Of a stretch of 64,000 nucleotides of DNA, positions 54,919 through 63,732 are shown piece after piece. This DNA is from an uncultured Desulfobacterales bacterium. Its GTDB lineage: Bacteria > Desulfobacterota > Desulfobulbia > Desulfobulbales > Desulfocapsaceae. Position numbers and translations under genes: made by a program. The notes beneath the pieces are model-generated. The model was not told where the DNA came from. It searched no databases and saw only the letters and a program-made list of their open reading frames with translations. Every line of letters begins with the position of its first letter. Positions within the stretch are counted from its first letter, which is position 1. Location: the NCBI GenBank assembly GCA_937915545.1, contig CALGIJ010000019.1:505200-569199 (forward strand). The letters are read 5' to 3'.

Positions 54919-56796
54919 ATGGCTGGGATTTTTGGTTTTGTTGCACGAACGAAAACTCTGGAAGAGCAGAAACTGATTGCTGCTACCATGGCTCGCGAGC
55001 TTTCATTTCGAGGTGACATCGAACTCAGCTTTCGCCCAAATGAGGCGGCATTGCTTGTCGCACGACACTTTCTCCATGAAAACATGCTCCCAGGGTTTTC
55101 AGATCCTGAGTGCGTAGTAGTACTTGAAGGAGAAATCTATAATAGAGAACAGCTTGCTGAGGAGTTAAATATTGCCGGTTTTGCAGGTGATGCCGAGATT
55201 GTTGCCGCTGCTTATAAAAAGCATGGAATTGACTTCGCGCGAGGGATTAACGGTGTTTTCGGAATAGCTCTATATGATTACAACAACAGCTTGTTAATTT
55301 TAGCAAGAGATCATGTTGGGTCGCGAAACCTGTTCTATGCTCAAAACATGAGTGGTATTTTCTTTTCCACAACTATCAAATCACTCTTAAAAACCGGTGT
55401 AATAGACAACTCTCTTTCGATATCCAGCATTCAAACCTATTTTTCATCTACCGCGGTTTCTCCTCCTTCTACGATGTTTTCCCATGTACGTTGTCTGCCA
55501 CCCGGGGCTGTCGTCGTTTTCAAAAAATTCAAGGAGAAAAAAGAGCACATTTATTGGAATATTGCCGGAATTCAGGAAGATTACTCTAGAACCATCGAGG
55601 ATTTTTCGGAAGAACTGCGAGAACTAATAATTGATGCCGTGAAGGTTCGGTCCAGAGCCGGAGGTATATACGGTAGCATTGTCAGTGGTGGGCTTGATTC
55701 GAGTGTTGTTACAGCACTCTTAGCTAAAAATTTCGATAATCACGGAAAGCTGCCCGTGTTTTCGATTAATTTTGACGAAAAGGCTTACAGTGATGCTCCG
55801 TTGCAGAAAATCATGTATGACTCTTTTGATCTGCAGCCTCATAATGCTGTAATAACCGCACAAGAATATTGGGAGATATTGCAGACTGCAGTTAGTCATT
55901 TGGATAACCCAGTAAATGACGATGCCGTGGTTGGTATGTATAGGGTCTTTAAACTAGCTCGTTCTAAGGGTTGTACTGTGCTTTTTGAAGGTGAGGCAGC
56001 TGATGAATTATTTTTTACCGGCCATGTGCATGCTGAGCGTCAGTTTCAGAAATACACAAAAATTCCTTACGTTTTAAGAAGGTGTTTAATCGCACCACTT
56101 TTTTCAAGTATGATCCTAGGCACTGGTAAAGAAAAGAAAATCATGCGCTTTCTCTTTAGGCTTGGGTTAAGCGATACAGAAAGAAGGCTCTTGGTTCTGC
56201 CAAGTTTTTACCGTACATCCCGGACACTCGTTCGAAATGATTTGTTTCAAATTGATAAAGATCCACTGCAAATTGCTAGAAGTTATTTGTCAGAAACACA
56301 ATTAAAAGATCCTCTAAATATATATTATTATGGATTGATAAAGAATTTTTTACCTGATGATTTGTTGTATAAAAATGAAAGAGCAGCTGCTGCCAATCAG
56401 ATAGCAAATAGAACCCCGTTTATCGACTATAGACTTGTTGAGTTGGCTCTTAAAGTTCCACAATACTTTAAGGTCAGGAAGTCATCAAAAGCAGATGACG
56501 GAACAAAACTTGTATATAAGAAAGCGGTAGAGGGAATTATACCTGAAAAAATACGCTGCAGGAAAAAGACGCGTGGATTCAGTATTCCATCGTCAGCATG
56601 GTATCTTGATCAGTTGAAAGAAGAGGTGCACGATCTGCTGTTCAGTTCGAAATCTTTGTATACAAGCTATCTACAGAGCGGGTATGTGGGAGATATTTAT
56701 CGGAAACACTTAAGGGATGTTACAGCATACCACTATCTAATAACATCAATCGTAATTTTTGAGCTTTGGTGCCAGTCGAACATCTTGTCTAAATAG
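54919..56796 (+). CDS. AsnB-like synthetase with inactivated glutaminase domain
   Basis: This 625-residue protein has the full two-domain asparagine-synthase layout, but it begins MAGIFGF: the nucleophile Cys2 is Ala. The oxyanion-hole Asn of the FNGEIYN motif is Glu70 (VLEGEIYN). The synthetase PP-loop SGGLDSS is intact (256-262), and the later EGEAADELFFTG and RTPFIDYRLVE segments are present. It should therefore activate a carboxylate with ATP but use ammonia or another amine. Beta-lactam synthetases and lasso-peptide cyclases are known cases of such loss. The gene is AT-rich. GGTGAGGGG lies upstream of ATG 54919. Confidence 0.82.
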   Translation: MAGIFGFVARTKTLEEQKLIAATMARELSFRGDIELSFRPNEAALLVARHFLHENMLPGFSDPECVVVLEGEIYNREQLAEELNIAGFAGDAEIVAAAYKKHGIDFARGINGVFGIALYDYNNSLLILARDHVGSRNLFYAQNMSGIFFSTTIKSLLKTGVIDNSLSISSIQTYFSSTAVSPPSTMFSHVRCLPPGAVVVFKKFKEKKEHIYWNIAGIQEDYSRTIEDFSEELRELIIDAVKVRSRAGGIYGSIVSGGLDSSVVTALLAKNFDNHGKLPVFSINFDEKAYSDAPLQKIMYDSFDLQPHNAVITAQEYWEILQTAVSHLDNPVNDDAVVGMYRVFKLARSKGCTVLFEGEAADELFFTGHVHAERQFQKYTKIPYVLRRCLIAPLFSSMILGTGKEKKIMRFLFRLGLSDTERRLLVLPSFYRTSRTLVRNDLFQIDKDPLQIARSYLSETQLKDPLNIYYYGLIKNFLPDDLLYKNERAAAANQIANRTPFIDYRLVELALKVPQYFKVRKSSKADDGTKLVYKKAVEGIIPEKIRCRKKTRGFSIPSSAWYLDQLKEEVHDLLFSSKSLYTSYLQSGYVGDIYRKHLRDVTAYHYLITSIVIFELWCQSNILSK

Positions 56797-57038
56797 ATAT
56801 GTCTAGGTTCGGCGATTAAAATGCTAAAATGCATTATTCATATTTTTAGTATACTTGGCGTAATTTGGGCGCCGAATAGATAGATTCCCGCATAAATAAC
56901 TGGGAAACCCAATTTGAATTATGCAAGCAGATCGTCCGATCGAGTAAAACGGGATTGCACAATAGATTGGTCACTACAATAGGCGGAATGTCAGCCGCCA
57001 ATTGAAGCACGAACTGAAAGATGTAACTCAAAGGCGGA

Positions 57039-57590
57039 TTGGGTGCGATTCGGTCTGGAGTTCGAGACCAGCGCAATGGCGACAAAAGGCGATTGACTGT
57101 CGAACAAGCAAAAGCCGCTCAAAACATGCTGATCGATGAGGCACCAAATCAATTGAAGGTGCCATACGCCGTGTGGTCTCGACAGCCTGTGCATATTGCG
57201 TTCAAGAAGAAATTCAAAGTGACCTTCCACATGCGCACTATCAATGGCTATCTGAAACGCTAGCGATTCACTGCGCAAAAGCCGTTGAAGCGAGCCTACG
57301 AGCAAGACTCCAAAAAGTCAAGACCTAGCTGAACGAGAAATATCCGGCTATTGTAGCCGGAGCCAAGCAAGAAAAAGACGAGATCAAATGGGGTGACAAA
57401 ATCGGAATTCAGATTACAGCTAAAAACGGCAAGGGATTCGTACCCAAAGGAAAGCCAGCGATAGTTCGGTTCAACGCTGAGCAGTGCCGCGTCAATATGA
57501 TTTGTTTGATCACCAACACTGACAAAATCTGATTGATTTTGTATCTCTGCGCTGAATTTAAATTCCATAAATATATCCAATTAGTTCTAG
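57039..57590 (+). pseudogene. Degenerate IS630-family transposase
   Basis: The first open stretch (57039-57263) contains LTVEQAKAAQNMLIDEAPNQ, KVPYAVWSRQPV and HMRTINGYLKR, which match the helix-turn-helix region of IS630 transposases as I recall them. A TAG replaces the expected Trp after LKR. Translation continues recognisably (RFTAQKPLKRAYEQDSKK), then shifts frame in a run of A residues. It resumes as LNEKYPAIV, IKWGDKIGIQ, FVPKGKPAIVRFNAE, and ends in TGA near 57534 and degraded sequence. The DDE segment WGDETG reads WGDKIG, so the gene cannot be active. Confidence 0.7.
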
Positions 57591-58348
57591 TAAAGGAGGA
57601 ATTTCTGCCACATTACGAAGTCCTTCGTGAAAAGACTTCAGTGTCGACCGAACAGAGGGAGGAACTAATTCAAAAATTAGACTGTCTCCAATTCTCAGCC
57701 AGTCATAATTCGCACTCTGAGACAGGTCTTATATAAGATGCATTGTACATCAGACCTCTCAGCAAAAGGCTGAATTTAAGGCGACGGATAAAGAAAAAGA
57801 TCTCACCGAGGTAGCGAGGAAGGTGTATGTGATCAATGCAGTAATAAGTACCAAAGATAGCATTTTTGATGTTATTGATGGTAGTATTCATCCAGCCGAA
57901 AATGAAAAACTTGGGTCATTCAGAATGTGATTAGTTCTAAACGAGAAATGAAACTGGCAGATTTTACTCAATTTCTTAAAGCTAGCTAAACCATCGAAAA
58001 AAGCAAATATTTGTAGCTAAGATGCCTTTTTCTCCATTTCATCATTTCTTAAAGAGCAAAACAACCTGCCTGGCAAAAACGTATGAAGAGCGGATAGCCT
58101 TTGCTGTTCCTTTAAAGTGCGGCAACTAAGGGCGTTTTACCTTCTGTTCCTCAACTTTGTGTGCATCCGGTTCGAATGAAGCGCCAGCAGTAAAAGCCAT
58201 CGATTCAAGCTAAGTTGTTCAGCGGCCTTTTTTCGTCGGCTTTTCTAGTAACAATGTGGGCTAGGTGCTGAGGCATATTGAGCTCAGGTGCATCACAAAT
58301 GGCAGAACACAATTGAAGTGAGGCAATAAAAATAGGGCATATTCAATT
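57591..58348. other. Non-coding, decayed DNA between insertion-sequence remnants
   Basis: No intact gene is visible. A 69-codon open stretch without a start (57721-57930, plus strand; KEKDLTEVARKVYVINAVIS) looks protein-like but matches no family I recognise. An imperfect hairpin lies near 57682-57729. The sequence from about 56797 to 57038 is equally featureless. The composition is AT-rich. Confidence 0.5.
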
Positions 58349-59620
58349 CTAAAAACTCTTCTCTCCAATATAGAAACCCGGTTCATCCAGTTGAAGCGTA
58401 CTTGATTCATCCTCCAACAAGAGCAAATTTGGTTTTAAAACGCCATAGATCTTCAGTTTAAAGAAATCGAGATCCCGAAAACCGTAGGTCTACTTCTGCA
58501 GAGTTTTGATCTTATTATTTGTTTCCTCGAGAGAGCCAGTGCTGGTAGGAAAATCATAGAAGGCGAGAATGTCATCACGATCCGCACCAAGCGTTTTCGA
58601 AAAGTGCTTGAGCATCGACACCTCGGATTGCTCTGTCCGGGCTATCCATGAATCGAGAAACGCGGTGGCCTCTGCTTTGCTGTTCTGAAGCCAGAGGCGA
58701 TATAAACCTTCATTGAGAAGGCAGGCTGTGAAGAGTGGAATATTTATTCGCAACGCTTTAAAGAGGAGCTCTTTTTCATTGTGGTTAGGTGAAATCCTAT
58801 TGGCGTTCTTTAAGAGCAGCCAGCGTACTCCTTTGAGCATAGATTTGCCGTCAGCACTGAGATTTTGATAGATCTCCCGACGCAGGTCGGAGAGCTTATC
58901 ATTGAACAGTTTGATGATATGAAAATGGTCAAAAACAATAACCGCTTGTGGAAGGTTCAGCTTTTCTGCGGCAATGTAAGACGGCGACATGTCGATGGCC
59001 ACCCCCTCGATCTTGGCGCCATAGACCTTCAACCGCTTCCAGAACGGCGTCAGTGCATCAACGCCCTTGCCGCCACCGATAAAAACCACGGCGCCGGAGC
59101 GAAGATTGAAAACGATGGTCAGATAGTTGTGACCTTTGACGATGGAAATTTCATCAATGGCGATACACTTGTGACCTTTGAGCACCTGTTTTGCAAACCT
59201 TCGCTCCAGGTGCCGCTTTTGGATTTCCTTCACCGAATCCCAACCGACAGCGAGGTGATCGGCAACATCCTAGATTGTCATATGCCGTGCAAGTTCAATG
59301 AAATATCGTTTAAATGCTCAGGTATATGTTCATCTTGGATCGGCGAAGCCAAGGTTGATTTTCCGGGCGGTCTGGCACTCTCGACAAGACACCCGAGGAA
59401 TCTTCAGCCGGATATAGATTTGCTTTCTTCCGATCCGCAAAGCGATGAAAATTCTCACGATTTCACCTCGACGGTTGACAATCCTGACATGACATCTGGG
59501 GCAACGAAGAGCATGGTCTTCCTTGGCGACCACGAAGCAAATCGCCCCCTGCTGATATTTCGAGGTGACGTATCGATATTCGTGAATGCCAATTCCATGG
59601 TACAATATGCTTGTGGACAT
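58349..59620 (-). pseudogene. ISL3-family transposase broken by four nonsense codons
   Basis: One continuous minus-strand frame of 423 codons can be read from ATG 59620 to TAG 58349-58351. It has an N-terminal zinc-finger region (RCPRCHVRIV, PRVSCRECQ), IAIDEISIVKGHNYLTIV and VAIDMSPSYI with two DDE aspartates, and VIVFDHFHIIKLFN. It is interrupted by TGA at 59330-59332, TGA at 59318-59320, TAG at 59270-59272 and TAG at 58490-58492, with no frameshift anywhere. The last 25 or so codons run past the left inverted repeat, so the native stop has probably been lost. Confidence 0.8.
58381..58400 (+). repeat. Left terminal inverted repeat of the ISL3-type element
   Basis: Read inward, this end and the one at 59695-59714 share GTTCATCCrGyTGAAGCGTA, 18 of 20 identical; both differences are transitions. 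Confidence 0.7.
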
Positions 59621-59694
59621 GTATCTCCCTCCTTTATGTGTTGATGCGGATCACCATAAAGGAAAGAGGTATGTCCACTTTTTCGTTTTAAAAT

Positions 59695-59714
59695 TACGCT
59701 TCAGCCGGATGAAC
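59695..59714 (-). repeat. Right terminal inverted repeat of the ISL3-type element
   Basis: This is the reverse-complement partner of the repeat at 58381-58400 (18 of 20 positions). It lies 75 bases outside the transposase start, as expected for the promoter-proximal end. Confidence 0.7.
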
Positions 59715-59880
59715 AAGAAATAGCCATATGAAAAAAATTCAGGATCTGGTCCTGGCTATATGTATTGATAAAATGTTTATTGTAAAATTAAAAATATGAA
59801 AGACGTGTGCCGAATTGGAAGGATTTGTTCGGATACTTTTAATAAAAAATTCACGAAAAACACAAGAACAGAGTTGATAT

Positions 59881-61188
59881 ATGAGATCGATACTTTTAAT
59901 GATTTTTGTCTTGGCGTCCGTGCCTTTTGTATTTCGACGCCCTTTGTTGGGAATTATAATATATCTTGGGTTTTGTATCGTACGCCCGGAAATGCTTTTC
60001 TGGGGAGGGGATGGAGGAAAATATATATTTAGATTCTATTACTGCCTTACGATCATTTCAACACTAGCAAGTGGCAATTTTATCCGCATAAGACAGGTGC
60101 AGCAGCCTGAGTTTTTTTTAATGCTCTGGCTAGTTGCTGCTATTGTTGCATCTATTTTATTTTCTACATATCCGCAATTTGATCAACAATACTATTATAC
60201 TTTAGAGATAATAAAAGCAATCGGTATGTGTGTTTTGATATATGTGAACATTAAAACTATAAATGAAATTTATGTTGTTCAAAATTCGGTAATTATCTGT
60301 TTCACCTTTATGGGTATTTGGGGAATTATGCAACGGATCTATGGCAATTTTAGAGTTGAGGGGCTTGGGGGTGATAATTGGGGTGACTCGAATGGTGTCG
60401 CTGGGTTGTTTGTACTGATTTTTCCTGTTGTTTTAGCAAAAATATTTACTAGCGAGAAAAATCGCGATTCTTTCATTTCGGTCATTATCGCTGCAATTAT
60501 GGTAATCTTGATTGTTTGTACAGAGTCACGGAGTGGCATGCTTGGTTTAATTGCAAGTGTATTGATATTTGGATTTGCGTCCGGAAAAATTCTGAAAATT
60601 TTAAAAGTATCTCTAGTTATTACACTAATAACTTTACCATTTGTACCTGAAACATTTCTTGAACGAATGATGACTATTAAACCAACAAATGAGATTGATG
60701 AAATGGATAGCTCTGCTGCATCACGGCTAATTTTATGGAAGGCAGGGCTTATGATTTTCGTAGATAATCCTATACTAGGAACTGGATTTATGACATTCCC
60801 AGAAGCAAAAATGAAGTACGAAAACCAATTTCAGTATTTGGATAACAATCTTCACTCAATTGTGTTTAGGACTGAAAATAAAAAAGTGGCTCATAATACG
60901 TATATACAGTTGCTAGCTGATTGTGGTTTGCTTGGTTTGTTACCTTTCGTTCTCTTAGTTTTTTTAATAATGTGGAAAGGGTCAAGAACATACAGATTGC
61001 TTCCCTGTAATGAATACGAGATGAACAAAAGAATTATGTATATGATTGGAAATACAGCAGGAATGGGAGGATATTTTACGTCCATTATTTTTATGGATAG
61101 TTTAGGTATGGGCATGGTGTTCTATCAAATTGTTCTATTTTCTATACTTTCTAGATTCACTTCGGAGAAAGGAAATTTTTCATCTTAG
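59881..61188 (+). CDS. O-antigen ligase / O-glycosylation ligase-like membrane protein
   Basis: This 435-residue protein has ten or more hydrophobic segments and a large periplasmic loop between about residues 255 and 345. The Wzy_C signature is present: TESRSGMLGLIASVL near 212-226 and, in the loop, AHNTYIQLLADCGLLGLLPF. The N-terminus MRSILLMIFVLASVPFVFRRPLLGI resembles the exosortase-associated O-glycosylation ligase family. It should transfer or polymerise lipid-linked glycans at the periplasmic face. It is very AT-rich and isolated by IS remnants on both sides, yet the frame is intact. Confidence 0.82.
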   Translation: MRSILLMIFVLASVPFVFRRPLLGIIIYLGFCIVRPEMLFWGGDGGKYIFRFYYCLTIISTLASGNFIRIRQVQQPEFFLMLWLVAAIVASILFSTYPQFDQQYYYTLEIIKAIGMCVLIYVNIKTINEIYVVQNSVIICFTFMGIWGIMQRIYGNFRVEGLGGDNWGDSNGVAGLFVLIFPVVLAKIFTSEKNRDSFISVIIAAIMVILIVCTESRSGMLGLIASVLIFGFASGKILKILKVSLVITLITLPFVPETFLERMMTIKPTNEIDEMDSSAASRLILWKAGLMIFVDNPILGTGFMTFPEAKMKYENQFQYLDNNLHSIVFRTENKKVAHNTYIQLLADCGLLGLLPFVLLVFLIMWKGSRTYRLLPCNEYEMNKRIMYMIGNTAGMGGYFTSIIFMDSLGMGMVFYQIVLFSILSRFTSEKGNFSS

Positions 61189-61525
61189 CGGAGATATTTC
61201 TTCGATGGCACAAAATGGGTGATATAGCATAATATGTTTGAATGAGAAAAGCAGATCTCAGATCACTTTCGAGGCAAATCAAAAAACACAATAGACATCC
61301 TTATGAGCTATTCTTGCAACTTTAAGGTATCGAACACACATCAAGGCCGCCTTTATGAATGGGCGGGCGCAGTTGAAAGCGTTTATTGACGGCTTACGGA
61401 AAAAAAGAAAGATAAAACCCTCGCGAAAGCAGCGTAGTTTTCCGCCCAGCCAAGGGATAAAGTGTCAGGTGAATACTATCTCTGTGAAAGCGATTGATTA
61501 TAATTTCAATTAGTTGGGTAAGTTT
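61189..61525. other. Decayed intergenic DNA with a 12-bp motif repeated at the window edge
   Basis: No intact gene is visible. A short plus-strand open stretch from about 61357 (MNGRAQLKAFIDGLRKKRK) is basic and could be the tail of a lost transposase, but I cannot assign it. AGTGTCAGGTGA at 61461-61472 reappears in reverse complement at 63919-63930. Confidence 0.4.
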
Positions 61526-62920
61526 ATGAATAATGAAATGGATCAAATATATTGTGTGTTGAAGACATATATCGATCCAATAAAGTATTTTGATGAGGAT
61601 AAATGGCAGTTTTTTGTTTACGGAACTCATGATTACAGAAAAATCGTGAGTAATATTATTCGAAATAAACATAAAAATATAGTGGTTAGTTTCCGAAAAG
61701 GAAACAGGATTAGTTACTGTCTATTTAAGCTTCAGTTTCGGGTTTGGAAAAGAGATAATATTATAAGAAGCATTTTTTATGTTAATGATGGATTGATTTC
61801 GACAATGTTTAACGCTGAGGACACCGAGGGGTATCGCCACTTCGCTAAAAAGCACCTTCCAAAAAGAAAGGGTATTCTTCAAAGATTGATTTCTAAACTC
61901 CCTCCATTTTTTTTTGCTGATACTAGATTTATCATTTTCGAGAAAAGTCAACCTCATCATATTAGACGATCAGCGGTTAATCCCGTTTTTTTAAATGAGC
62001 TTAATTTTATGATGTTTTCAAACATAAAAGGAAAACTGTTGTTTGTAAAGCCAGAAACGTTTAAAACCGGAATCGGCCAAGTAGTAAAAGTTTCTGGAAA
62101 CTACAATTATGTTTCTGTATTAGAACATGAATTTAACATTGGATCATGTATATCCGAACGCATAGGCTTAGGTTTCAATTTTAAAAGATCTATAAGAAAA
62201 CTCGAAGTAAATAACACATTGTTTGTTATTGAAGATTACATTAATGGTCGTAGCCTTAAGGATGTATTGAGCGAGCATGCATGTGTTAGTGAAAACAACA
62301 AAGTTATCGAAATAATCGTGAGGCTAGATGCTTGGTATAGATACTTTTATTCCGGTTTTTCTGGGAAAAGGCAAACAATAACTTCATTTTATACTAAAAC
62401 TATAGAAGCTTTTTTAGCACAATATGGAAAGCATAATCAAGCATTAGATATTGTGAAAAAACTTGAAAGGTCGCTCGGAGTTATTGATTATTGGCATAAT
62501 GGGCTTGTTCCGGTGATTTCTCACAATGATTTATGGCCTGCCAATTTTATAGTCGATTCGCAGAATATTTTCGCAATTGACTGGGAAAGAGCGAGGGAAG
62601 GAAGTTCAGGAATTTTCGATTATTTCTGGATGATGATATCAACTGCGATTTTTTACTTAAAGGAAAAAAATAAATTAAGTGATTATGGATCAAGTTACCG
62701 CTTGTTCATGAATAATGACGATATTGTTTCAAGTTGTGTGTACCATCATCTTCGCGCATTTTTGTCTAGTCTCGGGTTTGACGAAAGACATTATGATCTT
62801 TTCATGTTATTATTCCTTACTGAATGGTCTATTCAAGGTTACCTTTGCCTACGAAAACATACCGCCATGGATAACCTTGCTTTCTGTGAATTACTTAAAT
62901 TTTCTAATGATATGCTTTGA
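61526..62920 (+). CDS. APH-fold (aminoglycoside phosphotransferase-like) kinase
   Basis: This protein has 464 residues. The C-terminal two-thirds has an eukaryotic-like kinase fold of the APH/choline kinase type. The catalytic loop is SHNDLWPANFIV, with His333, Asp335 and Asn340, and the metal-binding motif is IDWE, with Asp352. The first 150 or so residues are basic and aromatic and match nothing I know. Such kinases phosphorylate small molecules or sugars; in a surface-polysaccharide region a glycan or lipid-headgroup substrate is plausible but unproven. ATG 61526 is preferred over the in-frame TTG at 61514. Very AT-rich. Confidence 0.75.
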   Translation: MNNEMDQIYCVLKTYIDPIKYFDEDKWQFFVYGTHDYRKIVSNIIRNKHKNIVVSFRKGNRISYCLFKLQFRVWKRDNIIRSIFYVNDGLISTMFNAEDTEGYRHFAKKHLPKRKGILQRLISKLPPFFFADTRFIIFEKSQPHHIRRSAVNPVFLNELNFMMFSNIKGKLLFVKPETFKTGIGQVVKVSGNYNYVSVLEHEFNIGSCISERIGLGFNFKRSIRKLEVNNTLFVIEDYINGRSLKDVLSEHACVSENNKVIEIIVRLDAWYRYFYSGFSGKRQTITSFYTKTIEAFLAQYGKHNQALDIVKKLERSLGVIDYWHNGLVPVISHNDLWPANFIVDSQNIFAIDWERAREGSSGIFDYFWMMISTAIFYLKEKNKLSDYGSSYRLFMNNDDIVSSCVYHHLRAFLSSLGFDERHYDLFMLLFLTEWSIQGYLCLRKHTAMDNLAFCELLKFSNDML

Positions 62921-62943
62921 AACTTTAATCAGAGGTTTGTGTT

Positions 62944-63732
62944 ATGATCAAAGATATTTATAGCGACTCTTATTATGATGTAATTACAGAAGGCTGGAAC
63001 AAAATCAGTTTCAGTGCAATTAGTAATGAAATATTAAAAGATAAAAGATTGAGTCAGAGCGGGAACCTCATTCTAGATGTTGGGTGTGGTACCGGCCTAT
63101 ACTTTTCAATACTAACCAAGACATCTAATATTTACTATGGAATAGACAGCTCAGTGCAAGCTGTCAAAGTTGCTTTAAAAAATCAAATCAATGTAATTGC
63201 TTCGTCTGCAGAATACATCCCGTTCTCAGACGAAACCTTCGACTACATTTTTAGTACCGAAGTTATTGAACATGTAGGTTCACCTGAAAAAATGCTAAAT
63301 GAAATATATCGCGTTTTAAAACCAGGAGCATGTGGGCTTATTACAACAACCACCTACCAATTTATCATTTTCCATTACCTTTGGGTTCTATCGGATTTAA
63401 AATTTCGCCTTAGAGATTTCATAAAATATCCCTTAGGTTATTTATCTAAAAGCTACCGTGATGAATTTGTACGCCTAATGTATGACTTTACTGGTGGTCA
63501 TTTGTGGGGGTTTTTAAAAGGGGATTTGATTAAACTTTTTAGTAATTCTTCTTTAGAAGTTGAAGAAGTATATTATTTAAACACTCAACCCATTATCCCC
63601 TTCAGGTTAAAAGGAAATGGGCTGCAAAGAATTTTTAGAAAAATTGTCGATTGGAGTAACGCGAAATTTTTATATAAAGAAAAGGCTTCTTATGGTCCAA
63701 ACATAGTCCTAAAATTTAGAAAACTAAAATAA
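62944..63732 (+). CDS. Class I SAM-dependent methyltransferase (Methyltransf_11 type)
   Basis: This 262-residue protein has motif I LILDVGCGTGLYFSIL (about 42-57), the acidic strand end YYGIDSS, the post-motif segment FDYIFSTEVIEHV and YRVLKPGACGLITTTT. The C-terminal half is aromatic and membrane-proximal in character. It follows the APH-fold kinase by 23 bases and is probably co-transcribed. Methylation of a polysaccharide or its lipid carrier is a plausible role inferred from position only. AGAGG lies near the start. Confidence 0.85.
   Translation: MIKDIYSDSYYDVITEGWNKISFSAISNEILKDKRLSQSGNLILDVGCGTGLYFSILTKTSNIYYGIDSSVQAVKVALKNQINVIASSAEYIPFSDETFDYIFSTEVIEHVGSPEKMLNEIYRVLKPGACGLITTTTYQFIIFHYLWVLSDLKFRLRDFIKYPLGYLSKSYRDEFVRLMYDFTGGHLWGFLKGDLIKLFSNSSLEVEEVYYLNTQPIIPFRLKGNGLQRIFRKIVDWSNAKFLYKEKASYGPNIVLKFRKLK

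Larger units (their letters stand above)
58381..59714. mobile_element. Decayed ISL3-type insertion sequence
   Basis: The element is bounded by inverted repeats of 20 bases with two mismatches (58381-58400 and 59695-59714) and is 1334 bases long, normal for ISL3. It contains the broken transposase frame on the minus strand. The flanking eight bases (58373-58380 and 59715-59722) do not form a target duplication, so the insertion is old or rearranged. Confidence 0.7.

Noticed and set aside
54919..56796. Lasso-peptide cyclase interpretation of the AsnB-like gene
   Set aside because: No precursor peptide, RRE protein or transglutaminase-like protease gene is nearby, and the surrounding genes are glycan-related.
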